From positions 62,001 to 126,000 of the forward strand of contig NZ_BSVB01000001.1 of the NCBI RefSeq assembly GCF_030161895.1: a stretch of 64,000 bases of DNA, in the 5' to 3' direction. The stretch's first letter is position 1. Every line of letters starts with the position of its first letter. This document shows positions 10,594 to 20,854 of this stretch, one piece after another. The position numbers were made by a program, and so were the translations under genes. The DNA is from Pseudolysinimonas kribbensis (GTDB lineage: Bacteria; Actinomycetota; Actinomycetes; Actinomycetales; Microbacteriaceae). The notes below the pieces were generated by a model. The model searched no databases and was not told the DNA's origin. It saw nothing but the letters and a program-made list of their open reading frames with translations.

Positions 10594-11574
10594 GCGTGCG
10601 CAACCGCTGCAGGCTCGCGACAAGCTCGCGTTCCTGCTGTCGCTCGTGCCGTGGCTCATGGACCACGACGGCGCCACGGTGGCCGAGACCGCGGACCACT
10701 TCGGCATGCAGCCGGAGCAGATCCGGGAGGCGGTGCGCCTGATCGCGGTGAGCGGCATCCCCGGCGAGACCGACGCCTATCAGCACGAGGATCTGTTCGA
10801 CATCGACTGGGACGCCTTCGAGGAGCACGACGAGATCCAACTCACCCACCTCGTGGCGATCGACGATGCACCGCGGTTCTCGGCGCGCGAGGCGGCCGCC
10901 CTCATCGCGGGTCTGCAGTACCTCGCATCGCTGCCCGAGAACGCCGGCAGCGCGACGCTCGCGGGTCTGACGGGCAAGCTCAGCGCGGGTGCCTCCGCCG
11001 CACCCGCCCAGGTGGGGGTGGAGGCCGATCCGGCCATCGCATCCACCCTGGCGCTCATCCGGCAGGCGGTCGCGAGCGGCGTGCAGCTCGATCTGGTCTA
11101 CCTCAACGCGTCGGGGAGAAGGAGCGCCGCCACGTCGACCCGCTGCGGGTCGAGTCCTTCGACGACGACTGGTATCTGCGCGGCTGGTGCCACCTGCGGG
11201 AGGCCGTGCGCACCTTCCGGCTCGACCGGATCTCCGACGCGGTCATCACCGACCTCCCGATCGAGCACCGCGCGAGCGAGGTGCGCCTGCCGGATCGCCT
11301 GTTCGAGCCGTCGCCGCAGGATCTCGAGGTGACGATCGACATCGCGTCCTCCGCGATGCCCCTGATCGCGGACTTCATCCCCGACGGCGCGACGTCGACG
11401 GAGCACGACGGACGCATCCGCACGACGCTCCGGGTGTCCCACTACCACGGCCTCAAGCGACTCGCGACGCGGATGTCCGGCGTCATGACGGTGGTCGCCC
11501 CGCCGAGCGCGCGGGAGGCGGTCGCCGACTGGGCCCGCTCCGGCGTCGACCGTTATCGGAAAGAGATGCGATAA
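10586..11574 (+). CDS. pafC: WYL-domain transcriptional activator PafC (frame broken)
   Basis: Partner of PafB. An N-terminal HTH (KLAFLLSLVPWLMDHDGATVAE) is followed by a WYL domain with VESFDDDWYLRGWCHLREAV and a WCX domain ending in MTVVAPPSAREAVADWARS. The GTG start overlaps the end of pafB by eight bases. The GGGG run at 11111-11114 lacks a base; restoring it joins LVYLNASG to EKERRHVDPLRVE and gives 329 residues. In mycobacteria pafBC are co-transcribed with pafA; no pafA is present here. Confidence 0.86.
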
Positions 11575-11658
11575 TTTCGTATCGCCGTCTTCGGTCGGGT
11601 GAATCCAGGTAGCCTGGCTTACACTGACACTTCAGCGCAGAAGAACAGGAACTCGCTC

Positions 11659-11904
11659 ATGCTTCGTGGTCTCTTCGAGGGTCCGGCTCCGTGGATCATC
11701 CTCGCGGTCGTCATCCTCTTGTTCGGCGCCACCCGCCTGCCGGCTCTCGCCCGCAGCCTCGGCCAGTCGGCCAAGATCTTCCGCACCGAGGTCAAGGACG
11801 CGAAGGACGAGAAGGCTGCCGAAGCGAAGGCCGACGACGCGTCGGCCAGCACCACCACCACGTCGGAGGCGACGACGCCCGCCGACGGCACCTCCGCGAA
11901 GTAG
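11659..11904 (+). CDS. tatA: Sec-independent translocase subunit TatA
   Basis: Pore-forming subunit of the twin-arginine translocase, which exports folded proteins. The single N-terminal transmembrane helix PWIILAVVILLFGATRLP carries the conserved FG hinge. It is followed by the amphipathic helix LARSLGQSAKIFRTEVKDA and an acidic/Thr-rich tail. 81 residues. ATG 11659 is chosen over upstream starts because it places the helix at residue 10 as in the family. The tatC gene begins seven bases after the stop. Confidence 0.93.
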   Translation: MLRGLFEGPAPWIILAVVILLFGATRLPALARSLGQSAKIFRTEVKDAKDEKAAEAKADDASASTTTTSEATTPADGTSAK

Positions 11905-11910
11905 GCGGTC

Positions 11911-12720
11911 GTGGCCGTCCGCACGCGGCGGCGGTCCAATCCTGAGGGCCGCATGTCCCTGGGCCAGCACCTCGTCGAGCTCAGGCGACGGGTGTTCTGG
12001 GCCGCGGGCGCGGTGGTCGTCGGAACCGGTGGAGGATGGTTCCTCTACGACCTGGTCTGGCCGCAACTGGAGTCGCCGATCCAGCACATCGCCAAATCGC
12101 ACCAGGCGATCATCAACTTCACCAACATCACGGGCGCGTTCGACCTTCGGGTGCAGATCGCGTTCACCATCGGCATCGTCGTCTCGAGCCCGGTGTGGCT
12201 GTACCAGATCTTCGCGTTCCTGGTGCCGGCCCTGTCCCGGCGTGAGAAGCGCTACGTCCTCGCGTTCATCGGGACGGCGATCCCGCTGTTCCTGATCGGC
12301 TGCGCGGTCGGCTGGATCGTGTTCCCCCACATGATCGAGCTCATGTCGAGCTTCGTCCCGGCCGGGTCGGCCAGCTTCTACGACGCCAAGTACTACCTCG
12401 ACTTCGTCTTGAAGCTGGTGCTCGTCGTCGGTTTCGCGTTCGAGCTGCCGGTGTTCCTCGTGCTGCTCAACTTCGTGGGGGTGTTGCGCGGCAAGGCGAT
12501 CCTCAAGGGATGGCGCTGGGCCGTGCTCGCGATCGTCGTGTTCACCGCGATCGCCACGCCGGCGGCCGACATCAGCTCGATGATGCTGCTCGCCCTGCCG
12601 ATGACGGTGCTGTACTTCGTCGCGATCGGGATCTCGCTGCTGCACGACCGCCAGGTCGACCGGCGCAAGGCCGCCGAGGAGCTCGCCTCCTCCGCTTCGG
12701 TGGACGCGACGCCGGCCTGA
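11911..12720 (+). CDS. tatC: Sec-independent translocase subunit TatC
   Basis: Six-span membrane core of the twin-arginine translocase that binds the RR signal peptide. The N-terminal cytoplasmic segment MSLGQHLVELRRRVFWAA has the conserved LxELRxR motif, followed by SSPVWLYQIFAFLVPAL with the conserved Glu region and AIATPAADISSMMLLALP. Length 269, intact. GTG start seven bases after tatA. The helicase gene follows after 28 bp. Confidence 0.95.
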   Translation: MAVRTRRRSNPEGRMSLGQHLVELRRRVFWAAGAVVVGTGGGWFLYDLVWPQLESPIQHIAKSHQAIINFTNITGAFDLRVQIAFTIGIVVSSPVWLYQIFAFLVPALSRREKRYVLAFIGTAIPLFLIGCAVGWIVFPHMIELMSSFVPAGSASFYDAKYYLDFVLKLVLVVGFAFELPVFLVLLNFVGVLRGKAILKGWRWAVLAIVVFTAIATPAADISSMMLLALPMTVLYFVAIGISLLHDRQVDRRKAAEELASSASVDATPA

Positions 12721-12748
12721 ACGAGGCCCGACTGAACGAGAATGAGGG

Positions 12749-15243
12749 GTGAGCACCCTCTCGCCCGCGGAGCGGTACGCGGCTGCACGAGCGCGTCGCG
12801 CGGCGCCCGAACTGCAGCTGTTCCGGGAGCGGCAGGACTTCGACCTCGACCCCTTCCAGCTCGAGGCCTGCCGGGCCCTCGAGGCGGGGCGCGGGGTGCT
12901 CGTGGCGGCACCGACCGGAGCCGGCAAGACGATCGTCGCCGAGTTCGCGGTGCATCTGGCGCTGGCCGACCCGCGGGCGAAGGTGTTCTACACGACGCCG
13001 ATCAAGGCGCTCAGCAATCAGAAGTACTCGGAGCTCGCGGCCGAGCACGGCGCCGAGCGCATCGGCCTGCTCACCGGCGACACCAACGTCAACAGCTCCG
13101 CCCGCGTCGTCGTCATGACGACCGAGGTGCTGCGCAACATGCTCTACGCCGACTCGCCCCTGTTGAAGGACCTGGCCTACGTGGTCATGGACGAGGTGCA
13201 CTACCTCGCCGACCGGTTCCGGGGAGCGGTGTGGGAGGAGGTCATCATCCACCTCCCGCGCGAGGTGCGGCTCGTGTCGCTGAGCGCCACGGTGTCGAAC
13301 GCGGAGGAGTTCGGTGACTGGCTGCAGGCCGTGCGCGGCGACACCGACGTCGTCGTCTCGGAGGACCGCCCGGTGCCGCTGGAGCAGCACGTGCTCGTGC
13401 GCTCGAAGCTCATGGACCTCTTCGACGACTCCGGCGCGATCGCGGCCAACCGCGTCAATCCCGAGCTCGCGCGTCTCGCCTCCGCCGGTGGGCGGCCGGC
13501 CGGCACCTACCGGGGCCAGCACCCGGGCCGCCACCATCGCAAGGGGCAGGGCGGCCTCGGCTCGGAGGGGCAGCGGCAGGGGGCCTCGGCGGGGGATGGA
13601 ACGCCGGCGACCGCATGGATCGCCCGGATGTGGTGCGGCTGCTCGAGTCGCGGCACCTGCTGCCCGCGATCTTCTTCGTCTTCAGCCGAGCCGGCTGCGA
13701 CGCCGCCGTGCAGCAGATCATGCGCTCCGACCTGCGGCTGACCGAGAAGTGGGAGCGCGACGAGATCCGCGACCTCGTCGAGGAGCGCTGCCGTGCGATC
13801 CCGGACGCCGATCTCGGCGTACTCGGGTACTGGGATTGGCTGGACGGGCTCGAGCGGGGGTCGCCGCGCACCACGCCGGGCTGCTGCCGGCGTTCAAGGA
13901 GATCATCGAGGAGCTGTTCCAGCGCAAGCTCCTCAAGGTCGTCTTCGCGACCGAGACGCTCGCGCTCGGCGTCAACATGCCGGCCCGCACCGTCGTGCTC
14001 GAGAAGCTCGAGAAGTTCAACGGCGAGGCGCGGGTGCCGATCACGCCGGGGGAGTACACCCAGCTGACCGGCCGGGCCGGTCGGCGCGGCATCGACGTCG
14101 AGGGGCACGCGGTCATCCAGTGGATCGGCGGCCTCGACCCCGCGGCCGTCGCGTCGCTTGCCTCCCGCCGCAGCTATCCGCTCGTGTCGAGCTTCCGGCC
14201 CACGTACAACATGGCCGTCAACCTCATCGAGCAGTTCGGCCGGGAGCGCACCCGCGAGATCCTGGAGAGCTCGTTCGCGCAGTTCCAGGCCGACCGCGCC
14301 GTCGTCGACCTCGCGCGCCGGCTGCGCGAGCAGGAGAAGTCGCTCGAGGCGTACGCGGAGGCGATGCGATGCCACCTCGGCGACTTCGCCGAGTACGCGA
14401 CGCTCCGCCGCGAGCTGACCGACCTCGAGCGCAAGAACGCGCGGGCCGAGGACGCCGCGGCGAGCTCGGCAACGAGTCGCGGAGCGAGCGCGACAAGCGA
14501 CAGCGCCGGATCGCCGAGCTCCGGCGCCGGATGAAACAGCATCCCTGTCACGCCTGCAACGACCGCGAGGCGCACGCCCGCTGGGCCGAGCGCTGGTGGC
14601 GTCTCAAGCGCGAGCACGACCAGCTGGCGACGCAGATCCGCGGGCGCACGGGCGCCGTCGCCCAGGTCTTCGACCGGGTGAGCGACGTGCTGCTCGAGCT
14701 CGGCTACCTCGAGCGCGACCAGCACGGCCGGCTCGGCGTCGCGGGACCGGGAACGGCGCTGCGCCGGATCTACGGCGAGCGCGACCTGCTCGTCGCCGAG
14801 TGTCTGCGATCCGGCGTGTGGGACGGCCTCGATGCGGCCGGGCTCGCGGCGCTCGCGAGCTGTCTCGTCTTCGAGCCCCGTCGTGAGCGCGAGGAGGTGG
14901 GGGAGCACGGGCTGCCCCGCGGCGCCTTCCGAGCCGCGCTCGAGGCGACCGAGGCGATCTGGGAGCGGCTGAGCGAGCTGGAGACCGAGCACCGATTGCC
15001 GGACAGCGACCCGCCCTCGACCGGAATCGCCCTCGCGACCCAGCGCTGGGCGCAGGAGCGCAGCTGGACTCCGTGCTGCGGGATGCCGACCTGGCCGCCG
15101 GGGACTTCGTGCGCTGGATGAAGCAGGCCATCGATCTGCTCGACCAGATCTCGATCGTGGCGGACGGCCCGCTCGGCCGCACCGCGCGCGTGGCGATCGA
15201 CGCCATCCGGCGCGGGATCGTGGCCTACAGCGCGGTCCAGTAA
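12749..15243 (+). CDS. DEAD/DEAH-box RNA helicase, HelY/Mtr4-like (frame broken at four sites)
   Basis: Superfamily 2 helicase of the Ski2/Mtr4 type, called HelY in mycobacteria, where it also follows tatC. Motif I is APTGAGKT, Ia YTTPIKALSNQK, II MDEVHYLADR (DEVH), III SLSATVSNAEEF. Motifs IV-VI follow in AHHAGLLPAFKEIIEELF, FATETLALGVNMPART and TQLTGRAGRRGID. The C-terminal half has CHACNDREAHARW and a DSHCT-type end. Single missing bases near 13591, 13857, 14461 and 15055 are restored to give 832 residues. The start is GTG after AATGAGGG. Predicted role: RNA turnover or ribosome maturation. Confidence 0.9.
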
Positions 15244-15264
15244 TTGGCCACCTATGCTGAGCCG

Positions 15265-16838
15265 GTGCGTGCCCGCCCCGCTCTGCCGCTCGGATGGGCG
15301 CTCCTGGTCGCCGTATGCGCCGGCTTCATCCTCGACGGCGCGTTCCCCGACATCGACGTCTGGCCGCTCGCGTTCCTCGGCATCGGGCTCGCGCTGCTGA
15401 TCCAGCAGGGCCGCCGGCTCGGGTCGGCGTTCCTGGTGGGCTTCGTGTTCGGCACGGTGTTCTTCGGCTGGCAGGTCTTCTGGGCGACCACGTTCCTCGG
15501 GCCGCTTCCGTGGGCGGCCCTGTCGGTGTTCATGGGCGCATGGTGCGGCGCCGGGGGATGCTGATCACGCTCGCCTACCGCTGGGTGCCACCGGCGTTCC
15601 CGACCGCGGTCTCGCGCCTGCTGTTCCTCCCCGCGGTCGTCGCCGGGCTCTGGACGCTCCGGGAGGCCGTGGCGAGCGTCTGGCCGTGGGGCGGCTTCGC
15701 GTGGGGCCGGGTCGCGCTCTCGCAGTCCGACAGCGCGATCTCCGACCTCTTCCCGTGGCTGGGCGTCTCGGGCGTGAGCTTCGTCATGGTGTTCCTGTGC
15801 GCGGTCGCGCTGGCCGCCATCCAGGAGGGGTGGCGCAGGCGCGGTCCGTGGCGGGAGCCGGTGGCGGTGCCGTGGGCCGCGCGCGCCGCTCTCGTGACCG
15901 CGATCGCCGCGTTGATGGTGGTGATCCCGGCGTTCCCCGTTCCGACCCACGGGACGCTCCGCGTCGGCGCCGTGCAGGGCGACACGAAGGCGGGCTACTT
16001 CGACCCGCCCGCGCGCGTCGGCGACAACCTGCTGCGGCAGATCCAGAAGACGCAGCCCGTCTACGGCCGGCACGTGGATGTCGTGGTGTGGCCCGAGGGG
16101 GCGTCCGACCTGGATCCGCTGGAAGACCCCGACGCCGCGGCGCTGTGGGACGAGGTGGCCCAGCGCGCCGGTGCGCCGCTCGTGGGCGGGGCGATCACCG
16201 CGCGCACGTCGCACGGGGTGACCCGGTACTACAACACGTCGATGGTCTGGCAGCCGGCGCGGGGCGGAGAGACCGACCACTACGACAAGAAGCATCCGGT
16301 GCCGTTCGGCGAGTACGTGCCGGCCCGGCCGTTCTTCCACGCGATCGTGCCGAGCCTCATCGATCTCATCCAGCGCGAGTACACGCCGGGAACCACCGAC
16401 GACGTCATGGACGTCGGCAAAGCCGTCGCCTCGATCGCGATCTGCTTCGACATCGTCGACGACCAGATCATGACCGACGGTGTCCGGGAGGGCGGTCAGC
16501 TGGTCTTCGCGCAGACCAACAACGCCGACTTCGGGCAGTTCACCGACGAGAGCGTGCAGCAACTGGCGATCGCCCGGATCCGGGCGCGCGAACTCGGCCG
16601 CTCGGTGGTCAACATCTCGACCGTCGGTACGAGCGCGATCGTCTACCCGGACGGCACCGAGCACGACCGGCTCGCGACCTACACGCCCGGCGTGATGATC
16701 GACGACGTGCCCCTGGCCACGACGATGACGCCCGCCGTGCTCGGCGGGCGTCAGATCGAGTGGCTCGTGTGCGGGCTCGGCGTCGGCGCGCTGGTCGCCG
16801 GCTTCACGGTCCGCTTCGGCCGGAGGCGGAAGAGCTAG
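15265..16838 (+). CDS. lnt: apolipoprotein N-acyltransferase (frame broken)
   Basis: Polytopic membrane enzyme that adds the third acyl chain to lipoproteins. Several N-terminal membrane helices precede a nitrilase domain with the triad Glu in VVWPEGASD, Lys in HYDKKHPVPFGEYVP and Cys in IAICFDIVDD. Asn/Arg motifs are in FAQTNNADFG and IARIRARELGRSVV. The G run at 15551-15555 is one short; with six G the frame continues GAGGMLITLAYRW, giving 524 residues. GTG 15265 lies six bases after TATGCT, so a leaderless start is likely. Confidence 0.9.
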
Positions 16839-17212
16839 GCGCTCTTCTTGCTCCCGGCCTTCTCCTGGCCGCGGCGTGCCCGGAGGTACTGGAGGCGCTC
16901 CTGCAGCAGTTCCTCGAGCTCGGCACGGCTGCGGCGCTCGAGCAGCATGTCCCAGTGGGTGCGGACCGGCTTGGCTTCGACCGGCTCCGACTCGACGAGT
17001 TCGCCCTCGTCATCGACGAGGCGTCCCTCCTGTCCGCTCCGGGGCGAGGCCCAGGTCTCCGGGACGTCCGCCTCGGCGGCGAAGACGACCTCGAAGGTCG
17101 AGCCGTCCTCGGTGCGGTACGTGACCTTCTTGCGGGGTGAGAACTCGACGCCCTCTTCGCTCTGCATGCTCTGTGAGCCGAGTCGCATCCCGCGCAGGCT
17201 GCGATCTGCCAT
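16835..17212 (-). CDS. rbpA: RNA polymerase-binding protein RbpA
   Basis: Actinobacterial transcription factor that binds RNA polymerase beta' and sigma-A and stabilises open complexes. MADRSLRGMRLGSQSMQ begins the protein. The core RKKVTYRTEDGSTFEVVFAA and the sigma-interacting C-terminus THWDMLLERRSRAELEELL are diagnostic. 125 residues. ATG at 17212 has CAGGAGG at good spacing. A TATATG box lies upstream at 17261-17266 on the minus strand. Convergent with lnt, stops overlapping by four bases. Confidence 0.93.
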   Translation of the reverse strand: MADRSLRGMRLGSQSMQSEEGVEFSPRKKVTYRTEDGSTFEVVFAAEADVPETWASPRSGQEGRLVDDEGELVESEPVEAKPVRTHWDMLLERRSRAELEELLQERLQYLRARRGQEKAGSKKSA

Positions 17213-17352
17213 CGTGTGGCCTCCTGACGCTGTGGTGCTCGCGCCCGGTGGGACGCGACTCATATACAACCCGAGGGTGGTCGCGTTCATGCCCGGGGAG
17301 GGCCCTTTTCAGAGCTTTCACAGCGGAACCCGCCGACCTCGCAGTGAACGGA

Positions 17353-18107
17353 TCAGGGTGCCGCGCGCCGGCGCACCGCATCCATCGCGAGGTCGCATCG
17401 GTCGGTGATGATGCCGTCCACCCCGCGGTCCAGCAGTCGCCTCATCATCGCGGGGTCGTTGATGGTCCAGACGTGCATCTCGATGCCGAGCTCGTGAACG
17501 GCCCGGATGACGCGGGGGTCGTCGCGCGTATGCGCAGCACCCGGAGCGGGAGCTGTACGGCATCGACGTCGCGCAGGGCCCGTCGCACCAGCATCCGGAT
17601 GCCGAGCTTGGCCCCGACCACCGTCGCGAGCACCGCGAGCGACGAGGCCGAGGTGGCCACGCCGTCGAGCCGCCGCACGGTGCTCCGACGCCGCCGGCCG
17701 TCGAACGACCCGACGAGCACCCGGTGCTGGGCTCGCGCTGCGGCGATGGCGCGCGCCGCCGGCTCGCTCGCGGCCGCGTGCTTGATGTCGATGTTGAACC
17801 GCGCGTCGGGGAACGCGTCGAGCACCTCGGTCAGGGTCGGATAGGTCTGCCCGGACCCGAGGTCGATCCGTGCGAGCTCGGCCGCGGTCAGCTGATCGAT
17901 CCTCATGTTCCGGCCGGCGACCCGGCGCAGATCGGGGTCGTGGCTGACGATGGCGACGCCGTCCGCCGACGCATGCACATCGGTCTCCACGTAGGCGACG
18001 CCGGTTGCGAGCGCCTTCACAAAGGCGAGCATCGTGTTCTCGGGAGCCTCGAGGGCGAGCCCGCGGTGGGCGAGCACCCGCGGGGAGCGGGGAGAACCAG
18101 TCCGCAT
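17353..18107 (-). CDS. glycerophosphodiester phosphodiesterase (frame broken)
   Basis: GDPD family TIM-barrel enzyme that hydrolyses glycerophosphodiesters to glycerol-3-phosphate and an alcohol. VLAHRGLALEAPENTM carries the catalytic His-Arg and Glu, and VETDVHASADGVAIVSHDPD the metal Glu/Asp and second His. DIKHAAASEP, and after frame repair MHVWTINDPAMMRRLLDRG and DGIITD, complete the barrel. One base is missing near 17525. 251 residues after repair. No signal peptide, so cytoplasmic. It follows the SPFH gene by 17 bp on the same strand. Confidence 0.85.
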
Positions 18108-18124
18108 CGGGGCCGGGGGCCGCG

Positions 18125-19063
18125 CTACTCCTTCTTGGGCGCACCCGACCCTCTCGGGGCATCCGGGTCGCGCGGCGCGAAGAAGCCCGCTCCGATGTTC
18201 TGCAGGGCCTCGGTCAGTTCGCTCGGGATGATCCAGAGCTTGTTCGACGCCCCCTCGGCGAGCTTCGGCAGCGTCTGCAGGTACTGGTACGAGAGCAGCT
18301 TGCTGTCGGGATCGCCTGCGTGGATCGCGCCGAACACGGTCTCGATGGCCTTCGCCTCGCCCTCGGCGCGCAGCACCGCGGCCTTGGCGTCGCCCTCCGC
18401 CTGGAGGATCGCGGCCTGCCGGTGCCCCTCCGCCTCGAGGATCTGCGACTGCTTCGTGCCCTCGGCCGTGAGGATCACGGCGCGGCGGTCGCGCTCGGCG
18501 CGCATCTGCTTCTCCATCGAGTCCTGGATGGAGGCGGGCGGGTCGATCGCCTTGAGCTCGACACGGCTCACCCGGATGCCCCACTTGCCGGTGGCCTCGT
18601 CGAGCACGATGCGCAGCTGGCCGTTGATGTTGTCACGGGAGGTCAGCGCCTCCTCGAGGTTGAGGCCGCCGACCACGTTGCGCAGGGTCGTCGTGGTGAG
18701 CTGCTCGACCGCACCGAGGTAGTTGGCGATCTCGTAGGTCGCGGCCCGGGCATCCGTCACCTGGAAGTAGACGACCGTGTCGATCGAGACGACCAGGTTG
18801 TCCTCGGTGATGACCGGCTGCGGCGGGAAGCTCACCACCTGCTCGCGCAGGTCGACGAGCGGGCGGAGCCGGTCGACGAAGGGCACCAGGAGGTTCAGGC
18901 CCGGCATGAGGGTCTTGTGGTAGCGGCCCAGCCGCTCCACGATGCCGGCGTACGCCTGCGGGATGATGCGGATGGACCGGAACAGGACCGTCAACACGAA
19001 GATCGCCACGATGACGATCACGATGATGAGGATCACGTCGCCGAAGATCTGACCGTCGGTCAT
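18125..19063 (-). CDS. SPFH/stomatin-like membrane protein
   Basis: 312-residue member of the SPFH (stomatin, prohibitin, flotillin, HflK/C) family. An N-terminal hydrophobic hairpin VILIIVIVIVAIFVLTVLF is followed by IRIIPQAYAGIVERLGRYH and the SPFH domain (VSIDTVVYFQVTDARAATYE). A coiled coil rich in Ala/Glu follows (AAILQAEGDAKAAVLRAEG). Its ATG overlaps the nfeD stop by four bases; NfeD-SPFH pairs form membrane microdomain scaffolds or control a partner protease. Intact. Confidence 0.9.
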   Translation of the reverse strand: MTDGQIFGDVILIIVIVIVAIFVLTVLFRSIRIIPQAYAGIVERLGRYHKTLMPGLNLLVPFVDRLRPLVDLREQVVSFPPQPVITEDNLVVSIDTVVYFQVTDARAATYEIANYLGAVEQLTTTTLRNVVGGLNLEEALTSRDNINGQLRIVLDEATGKWGIRVSRVELKAIDPPASIQDSMEKQMRAERDRRAVILTAEGTKQSQILEAEGHRQAAILQAEGDAKAAVLRAEGEAKAIETVFGAIHAGDPDSKLLSYQYLQTLPKLAEGASNKLWIIPSELTEALQNIGAGFFAPRDPDAPRGSGAPKKE

Positions 19064-19566
19064 GAGGCGCTGGCTCCTTCTGAGGGTTCGTTTCGATGCC
19101 GCTCGGCCGGCGCGACCACGGCGGTCGCCCCGTCGATCGCCGTGACGACGACCTGCTCGCCCTCGATCAGGCGATCGGATGCCGGCCCCGCGTTGCCGAG
19201 CCGGGAGGTCCAGGTCTCGCCGTTGGCGAGCTTCACCTGACCGCGGCCGTCGGCGAAGGCGACGACGACGGTGCCGGTCAGGCCCAGCAGGGCCTCCACG
19301 TTCGTGCGCGCCGGATCGCCGCCGCGGCGCAATCGGTGCAGCAAGGGCGGGCGCACCACGAGCAGCAGCAGAAGCGCCAGCACGCCGGCGACGATGATGT
19401 CGACCCACCACTGGGCCCCCAGGAGGCCGGCGACGAGGCCGCCCGCGCTGCCGATGGCCAGCATGAGGAAGGTGAAGTCGAGGCTGAGCACCTCGACGAT
19501 CAGGAAGATGAGGATGAGGGCCAGCCACACCACCCACGCCCAGCTCGAGATCACGTCACTGGGCAT
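19060..19566 (-). CDS. NfeD family membrane protein
   Basis: 168-residue NfeD (short form). Three or four transmembrane segments (WVVWLALILIFLIVEVLSL, LMLAIGSAGGLVAGLL, VDIIVAGVLALLLLLVV) are followed by a C-terminal OB-fold domain (LTGTVVVAFADGRGQVKLAN). NfeD interacts with the stomatin encoded downstream; the four-base overlap indicates coupled translation. First gene of a minus-strand NfeD-SPFH-GDPD unit. Confidence 0.9.
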   Translation of the reverse strand: MPSDVISSWAWVVWLALILIFLIVEVLSLDFTFLMLAIGSAGGLVAGLLGAQWWVDIIVAGVLALLLLLVVRPPLLHRLRRGGDPARTNVEALLGLTGTVVVAFADGRGQVKLANGETWTSRLGNAGPASDRLIEGEQVVVTAIDGATAVVAPAERHRNEPSEGASAS

Positions 19567-19622
19567 GATTCGAAAGTACCACCCGGCCCGGCGGGCGGAG
19601 GGGTTGGGTAGGGTCGGATCCC

Positions 19623-20391
19623 GTGAACGATGAGGCTCCGCTCGCGGCCGGCACGCTGTCCGGCATCCGCGCCCTGGTCACGGGCTCCAGCCGGGGATCG
19701 GCGCCGATACGGCCCGCTACCTGGCCGACGCCGGCGCCCGGGTCGCCATCAACTTCCGCAACAAGGAGGCGCGTGCCCTGAAGGTCGTCGCCGGAATCGA
19801 GGAGGCCGGGGAGAGGCCATCGCCGTCGGCGCCGACCTCACCGCTCCCGACTCGGTCGCCGCGATGTTCGCCATGATCAAGGCGGAATGGGATGGTCTCG
19901 ACCTGCTCGTCTTGAATGCCTCCGGCGGCATGGAAGGCGGGATGGCCGAGGACTATGCGCTCCGGCTCAACCGTGACGCCCAGGTCGACGTGCTCGAGAA
20001 GGCGCTGCCGCTGATGCCGTCGGGGTCGCGCGTGGTGTTCGTGACCAGCCACCAGGCGCACTTCATCGAGACGACCGCCACGATGGACCTCTACGAGCCG
20101 GTGGCTCGCAGCAAACGCGCCGGCGAGGACGCGCTTCGCGCGCGCCTCGGCGAGCTCGACGAGCGCGGCATCTCCTTCGTCGTCGTCTCGGGCGACATGA
20201 TCGAGGGCACCATCACGGCGACCCTCCTCGAGCGCGCCCAGCCCGGTGCGCTCGAGTCGCGGCGCGAGGAGGCCGGACGCCTGTACTCGGTCGCCGAGTT
20301 CGCCGCCGAGGTCGCGAGGGCGGCCGTGGACCCGATTCCGGATGATCACACCCGGCTGGTCGGCGACGTGAGCGGTTTCCAGAGCCCGTGA
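19623..20391 (+). CDS. short-chain dehydrogenase/reductase family oxidoreductase (frame broken twice)
   Basis: Rossmann-fold SDR. After restoring one G near 19694, the cofactor motif reads ALVTGSSRGIGADTARYL. LLVLNASGGMEG corresponds to the NNAG strand. The usual YxxxK is seen as YEPVARSKRAGEDAL. A second base is missing near 19818 (after GAGAGG). Repaired length 256. The GTG start follows TAGGGTCGGATCCC. The next gene starts in its stop codon (GTGA). Substrate unknown; short C-terminus suggests an atypical SDR. Confidence 0.8.
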
Positions 20392-20854
20392 CCTTCCGCG
20401 CCACCTCCCGGGTGCTGCTGTTCGACCCCGACGATCGGGTGTTGATGTTCCTGCACTACGGCAAGGACCGCAGCATCCCGCCGCGCTGGATCACGCCGGG
20501 CGGCGGCGTGGATCCGGGGAGGACCACGACACCGCGGCGATTCGCGAAGTGCGCGAGGAGACCGGGCTGGAGCTGGACGGCGTCCCGGCGCCCTTCCTCG
20601 ACACCGACTTCGATCCCGACCAGCGCTGGCACGTGTACGACCGCGGGCACTGGGCCTGGTACGCCGTGCGTGTTCCGGCGTCGTTCGAGCCGCAGCGCGA
20701 CGGATGGACCGACGAGGAGCTCCGCGACATGGTCGACTGGCGCTGGATGAGTGCCACCGAGCTGGAGGCCGAAGCCGCCTCCGCCCACGAGACCGAGCCG
20801 ACCGAGCTGCCGGACCTCGTGCGCGCCAACACCCCACCGAAAGGGAATCCGTGA
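20388..20854 (+). CDS. NUDIX hydrolase (frame broken)
   Basis: Hydrolase of nucleoside diphosphates linked to a moiety X. The NUDIX box is rebuilt after adding one base in GGGG at 20516-20519: GGGVDPGEDH followed by AIREVREETGLEL, which supplies the metal-binding Glu residues. 155 residues. GTG start coupled by GTGA to the SDR gene; the downstream acetyltransferase is coupled the same way. This makes a three-gene unit SDR-NUDIX-GNAT. Confidence 0.85.
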